6,815 nt of DNA from Cytophagales bacterium (GTDB lineage: Bacteria > Bacteroidota > Bacteroidia > Cytophagales > Spirosomataceae), in the NCBI GenBank assembly GCA_028868395.1, contig JAGWUO010000068.1, forward strand, positions 1 through 6,815, written 5' to 3'. Of this stretch, positions 4,554-6,815 are shown piece by piece; within the stretch, counting starts at the first letter, position 1, and each line of letters starts with the position of its first letter. Under the pieces are notes generated by a model. It saw nothing but the letters and a program-made list of their open reading frames with translations, did not search any database and was not told where the DNA came from. The position numbers and the translations under genes are program-made.

Positions 4554-5911
4554 TTCTCTACCAAATAAAGGGTGCGCACAGACTTGTCTAAAGTCTTCTG
4601 CTGTAAAATGGTAAATTTCCGCTGAATTATTTCTTCGAACTCCTCTTTACTAGGATAGTAGCGCGGATTATTTTGTAATAATTGATTGACTTTTCGATCT
4701 GATTTCTCAATGAATTCAATGAGTACATAACGGTTTGAAAAATCATAGACTAAATCTGTGATCAACTCAAAAGGAATCAGTTTCGTTAAAGCTAAATGAT
4801 GTACAAGGGCTAGAGCAAGCACTAGGTCTGATTTAGCCCGCTTAAAAATAGAGGGGTGCTCTTTTCCTAATAAACCAAAGTCAGGACTGGTTTGAGATAA
4901 ATCCCCTAATAGCGCATGAAGTTTTTTGTTGCCTGTTTCTGTTATCTTTTTCTCGATTTCATCAACGCATTTTTTGTCAAATTCCAAGGCAATCACCCGG
5001 TCCGCATAAGCGCAGGCTAGTTCAGCGAATTTTCCTGTGTTTGCCCCTAAATCCAATACCGATTTTATGGGGCATGATTGTAGATAGGCTTTGACCGTTT
5101 CCTGTTTGTCCTGTAGGTATTCCTCCGTCTCAATGTCGATGTCGTAGTATTCCGACCAATAATCCGTGTACTGGTGATAAGTATCCCATTTTTCGAGAGT
5201 GCCTTTGATCAGGTGAAACATTTCGAACAATTTCTCGCGCGTAAAGCCTTTTGACTGATCTTTTTGAAGGCCATGCTTTACATAAGATTTGGCATGCAGA
5301 TGTATATGCAAAAGACAGCTCAGGTTGAGGTAGGATTTCAGGGGTAAGTTTTGGCTGATAAAATCCAAAGGCAATCCCTGGTGATTCGCTAACGTCATGC
5401 GTCCCCACCGCATACCCCGGTAATGCATCAAAGTAAAGGGGCCAAGCATTTCCTCACAGAATTGCCTATAGGCGACCCAATAGTTAGGTTCCTCGAAAAA
5501 GGCAAAAGAGCTGGTATCAAATAGCAGCGCTTTCCCGCCTTGCAGACAAAAATTATAAGGGGTGGCGTCCTTCAAAATCATCCCATATTTTAGCGAGATG
5601 AGATTAATGTCTACATAAGCTAAAAGAACTTTTCTCCACTGCGAATAACACCATTCAAACGGTAAACTCAGAAAATCAATTTGTTCCGGATAAAGGATTT
5701 TATAGGCTTTATGCTCTGTAGGCATTTCTACCTCTACATGCGGATTGAGTAAGTGCGATTGGATTAATTCCGAATAGAGGCCAGAAGTCATCAAGTGCTC
5801 ATATTCAGCTTGATACTCCGGTAAAATGGCACGGTAAAAGACGCCTTCTTGTTGAAAAACACGGGCTGAATAATCTTTGTATGAAAAATTTTCAGGGCTT
5901 ATTCCGTTCAT
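4544..5911 (-). CDS. kinase-like / SAM-dependent methyltransferase fusion protein
   Basis: A 455-residue cytoplasmic-looking protein with two halves. The C-terminal half is a class I SAM-dependent methyltransferase: VLDLGANTGKF (285-295) is the SAM-binding motif I, VIALEFD (306-312) carries the acidic ribose-binding residue E310, GDLS (336-339) is the next strand, and SDLVLALALVHHLAL (361-375) is motif IV with the following helix. The N-terminal half contains LKDATPYNFCL (113-123) and ALLFDTSSF (128-136). D115, N120 and D132 match the spacing of the protein-kinase catalytic loop (D-x-x-P-x-N) and DFG aspartate. From memory, the family is annotated as methyltransferase or NoeA-like nodulation protein. 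Its ATG overlaps the stop of the 49-residue protein by four bases, and it overlaps the sulfatase-like gene by ten. A glycan-modifying role is inferred from neighbours. Confidence 0.8.
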   Translation of the reverse strand: MNGISPENFSYKDYSARVFQQEGVFYRAILPEYQAEYEHLMTSGLYSELIQSHLLNPHVEVEMPTEHKAYKILYPEQIDFLSLPFEWCYSQWRKVLLAYVDINLISLKYGMILKDATPYNFCLQGGKALLFDTSSFAFFEEPNYWVAYRQFCEEMLGPFTLMHYRGMRWGRMTLANHQGLPLDFISQNLPLKSYLNLSCLLHIHLHAKSYVKHGLQKDQSKGFTREKLFEMFHLIKGTLEKWDTYHQYTDYWSEYYDIDIETEEYLQDKQETVKAYLQSCPIKSVLDLGANTGKFAELACAYADRVIALEFDKKCVDEIEKKITETGNKKLHALLGDLSQTSPDFGLLGKEHPSIFKRAKSDLVLALALVHHLALTKLIPFELITDLVYDFSNRYVLIEFIEKSDRKVNQLLQNNPRYYPSKEEFEEIIQRKFTILQQKTLDKSVRTLYLVEKWG

Positions 5912-6057
5912 TTTTCCTTCTTTCTAAATAGGTTTTTGACGAATAAAATCACCCGCTTGTAAAATACAATGATCGTTAACAGGCCAGATAAGAGCGCTTG
6001 AAAAATCAAACTTCCGGCTCCGGGATCGATATAGGCTAGGTGCAGTAAGGACTTCAT
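5908..6057 (-). CDS. 49-residue membrane protein with YIDPGAGS motif
   Basis: Reading the minus strand from the ATG at 6057 gives a 49-residue protein. It begins MKSLLHLAYIDPGAGSLIFQ, has one hydrophobic segment at about 17-36, and ends in a basic tail (FRKKEK). The Y-I-D-P-G-x-G-S motif (9-16) is one I recall in very short membrane proteins encoded beside polysaccharide genes; no biochemical role is known to me. The TGA stop overlaps the ATG of the methyltransferase gene (ATGA), so it is almost certainly translated and coupled. The basic C-terminus suggests an Nin-like cytoplasmic tail by the positive-inside rule, with the motif near the outer end of the helix. It is likely the first gene of the minus-strand operon. 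It could anchor or scaffold one of the two downstream proteins; this is inference. Confidence 0.8.
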   Translation of the reverse strand: MKSLLHLAYIDPGAGSLIFQALLSGLLTIIVFYKRVILFVKNLFRKKEK

Positions 6058-6249
6058 AGAGGTTCAATTTAATCAATTGCCTATTAATAAGCATTTATGA
6101 ACCCTAAGATAGGTAAAAGTAGTCGACAATTGCATTTGTTTAGTCGACGATTTTCCCCCGCTCAATAAATTATCAATCATCTTATTAAATAAAATAGTAA
6201 TTTTATAGACTGGTTTTCTGTCTTCGGACTAGACCTAAATAAATTAGAG
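6058..6249. promoter_or_regulatory. divergent intergenic region with duplicated TAGTCGAC sites
   Basis: This 192-bp AT-rich region separates the minus-strand trio from the export gene and must hold both promoters. It contains TAGTCGACAATT (6120-6131) and TAGTCGACGATT (6141-6152), identical at 11 of 12 positions and exactly 21 bp apart, two helical turns, so a dimeric regulator could bind both on one face. TAATTTTA (6198-6205) resembles the Bacteroidota -7 element for the rightward gene, but I see no convincing -33 partner. No promoter is clear for the leftward operon. Confidence 0.45.
6217..6233 (+). promoter_or_regulatory. small UUCG hairpin in the leader of the export gene
   Basis: TCT-GTC-TTCG-GAC-T-AGA can fold into a short stem with a cUUCGg tetraloop, a notably stable RNA loop, and a single bulged U. 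It ends 16 bases before the ATG at 6250. The stem is short and no U-tract follows, so it is not a terminator. It may affect translation initiation or mRNA stability, or be incidental. Confidence 0.25.
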
Positions 6250-6815
6250 ATGAAAGCATTCCGCATACTTATATTATTGATTCTGGCAATTCCCGTTTTT
6301 GCCCAGGAGATTCCGGTAGACGTTAATAATTTTAGCGATCAGCAAATAGCACAGATTATGGTGAAGTACCAGTTACAGGGGAAAACACCGGATGAGATTT
6401 CCCAAGTGTTAAAAGAGAAGGGTGTTCCTGCAGATCAAATCATCATTCTAAATCGTCGTATTGCTTCTTTAGATCCTTTAACGGGGGTTTCTCAGAATGC
6501 GTATAAGACCAAAACAAAGGACGAAATTACCGTTCCGCGTAAGCGGGTACAAGTGCTGGGGCCCTCCACGCCTCCTTCTGGTTTGCGCGTTTTCGGTTCT
6601 GAGATTTTTGAAAATCAATACCTTAGTTTCGAACCTAATTTGACTATCTCCACTCCCCGTAATTACGTAATAGGTGTAGGAGACGAGTTAATTGTGGATA
6701 TTTATGGCTTAAGCGAGAGCACGAAAAAGCTGAAGGTCAGTACCGAGGGCTTTATTCGTTTCCCTAATTTAGGGCCTATCAAAGTGAGCGGTTTGACGAT
6801 CGAAGAGGCGCAAGT
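6250..6815 (+). CDS. outer-membrane polysaccharide export protein (SLBB/Wza-like), 5' part
   Basis: The first 188 codons of a gene that continues beyond the window. Residues 1-18 form a signal peptide (hydrophobic core RILILLILAIPVFA, predicted cleavage A18/Q19). There is no lipobox cysteine, unlike Wza of Escherichia coli. Residues 36-75 look like a helical domain with the pattern G-x-T-P-D-E-I-x-x-x-L-K-E-K-G. FGSEIF (115-120) then leads to NYVIGVGDELIVDIYG (138-153), the start of the Poly_export domain, and EGFIRFPNLGPIKVSGLTIEEA (166-187) is the repeat strand typical of the family. Bacteroidota members with this layout are large multi-SLBB proteins that export capsule or exopolysaccharide through the outer membrane. 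The gene is divergent from the modification trio and marks the start of a polysaccharide cluster extending to the right. The product exported is unknown. Confidence 0.9.
   Translation, partial: MKAFRILILLILAIPVFAQEIPVDVNNFSDQQIAQIMVKYQLQGKTPDEISQVLKEKGVPADQIIILNRRIASLDPLTGVSQNAYKTKTKDEITVPRKRVQVLGPSTPPSGLRVFGSEIFENQYLSFEPNLTISTPRNYVIGVGDELIVDIYGLSESTKKLKVSTEGFIRFPNLGPIKVSGLTIEEAQ

Noticed and set aside
5130..5408. A 92-codon minus-strand ORF inside the methyltransferase gene
   Set aside because: It overlaps the real gene in another frame on the same strand, and the composition looks like a frame shadow.

Overview
The window looks like a chromosomal segment of a Bacteroidota bacterium, probably a Cytophagales-type one. 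The signs are moderately AT-rich DNA, coding starts without Shine-Dalgarno sequences, and families typical of that phylum (a non-lipoprotein SLBB-type polysaccharide export protein, the AbiE pair, and a GNAT-like/HigA-like gene pair). The assignment is by family recognition only; no species is claimed.

The left part (1 to about 3203) is accessory DNA. It opens with what may be the last codons of an upstream gene. These run into a striking array of eight mini-hairpins separated by the hexamer TTAGTC (25-181), followed by an intrinsic terminator. A short ORF (303-464) and a complete AbiE-type toxin-antitoxin/phage-defence pair come next (abiEi-like 572-1210, abiEii-like 1207-2058), with a 23-bp inverted-repeat operator in the abiE promoter. 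The terminator and its flank (56 bp, 52 identical) recur directly after abiEii, so the small ORF and AbiE module lie between direct repeats 1865 bp apart. A second two-gene module follows: a GNAT-like protein (2231-2692) overlapped by a HigA-like HTH protein (2682-3203), with a palindromic operator (2191-2209) in front. It has the layout of a toxin-antitoxin pair, although toxicity is inferred.

The right part (3213-6815) appears to be the edge of a surface polysaccharide locus. On the minus strand, three tightly coupled genes read leftwards. The first is a 49-residue membrane protein with a YIDPGAGS motif (5908-6057), identified here by reading the minus strand. The second is a 455-residue protein with a kinase-like catalytic loop in its N-terminal half and a SAM-dependent methyltransferase domain in its C-terminal half (4544-5911). 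The third is a five-helix membrane protein with a sulfatase/phosphoethanolamine-transferase-type domain (3213-4553). Divergent from them, a gene for an outer-membrane polysaccharide export protein starts at 6250 and runs off the window. The minus-strand trio plausibly decorates or caps the exported glycan; this comes from domain content and position, not from a known pathway.

The most interesting items are the hairpin array, whose minus strand carries GNA triloops in seven of eight hairpins, the kinase-like/methyltransferase fusion inside a coupled trio, and the two neighbouring regulated two-gene modules, one bracketed by a duplicated terminator.
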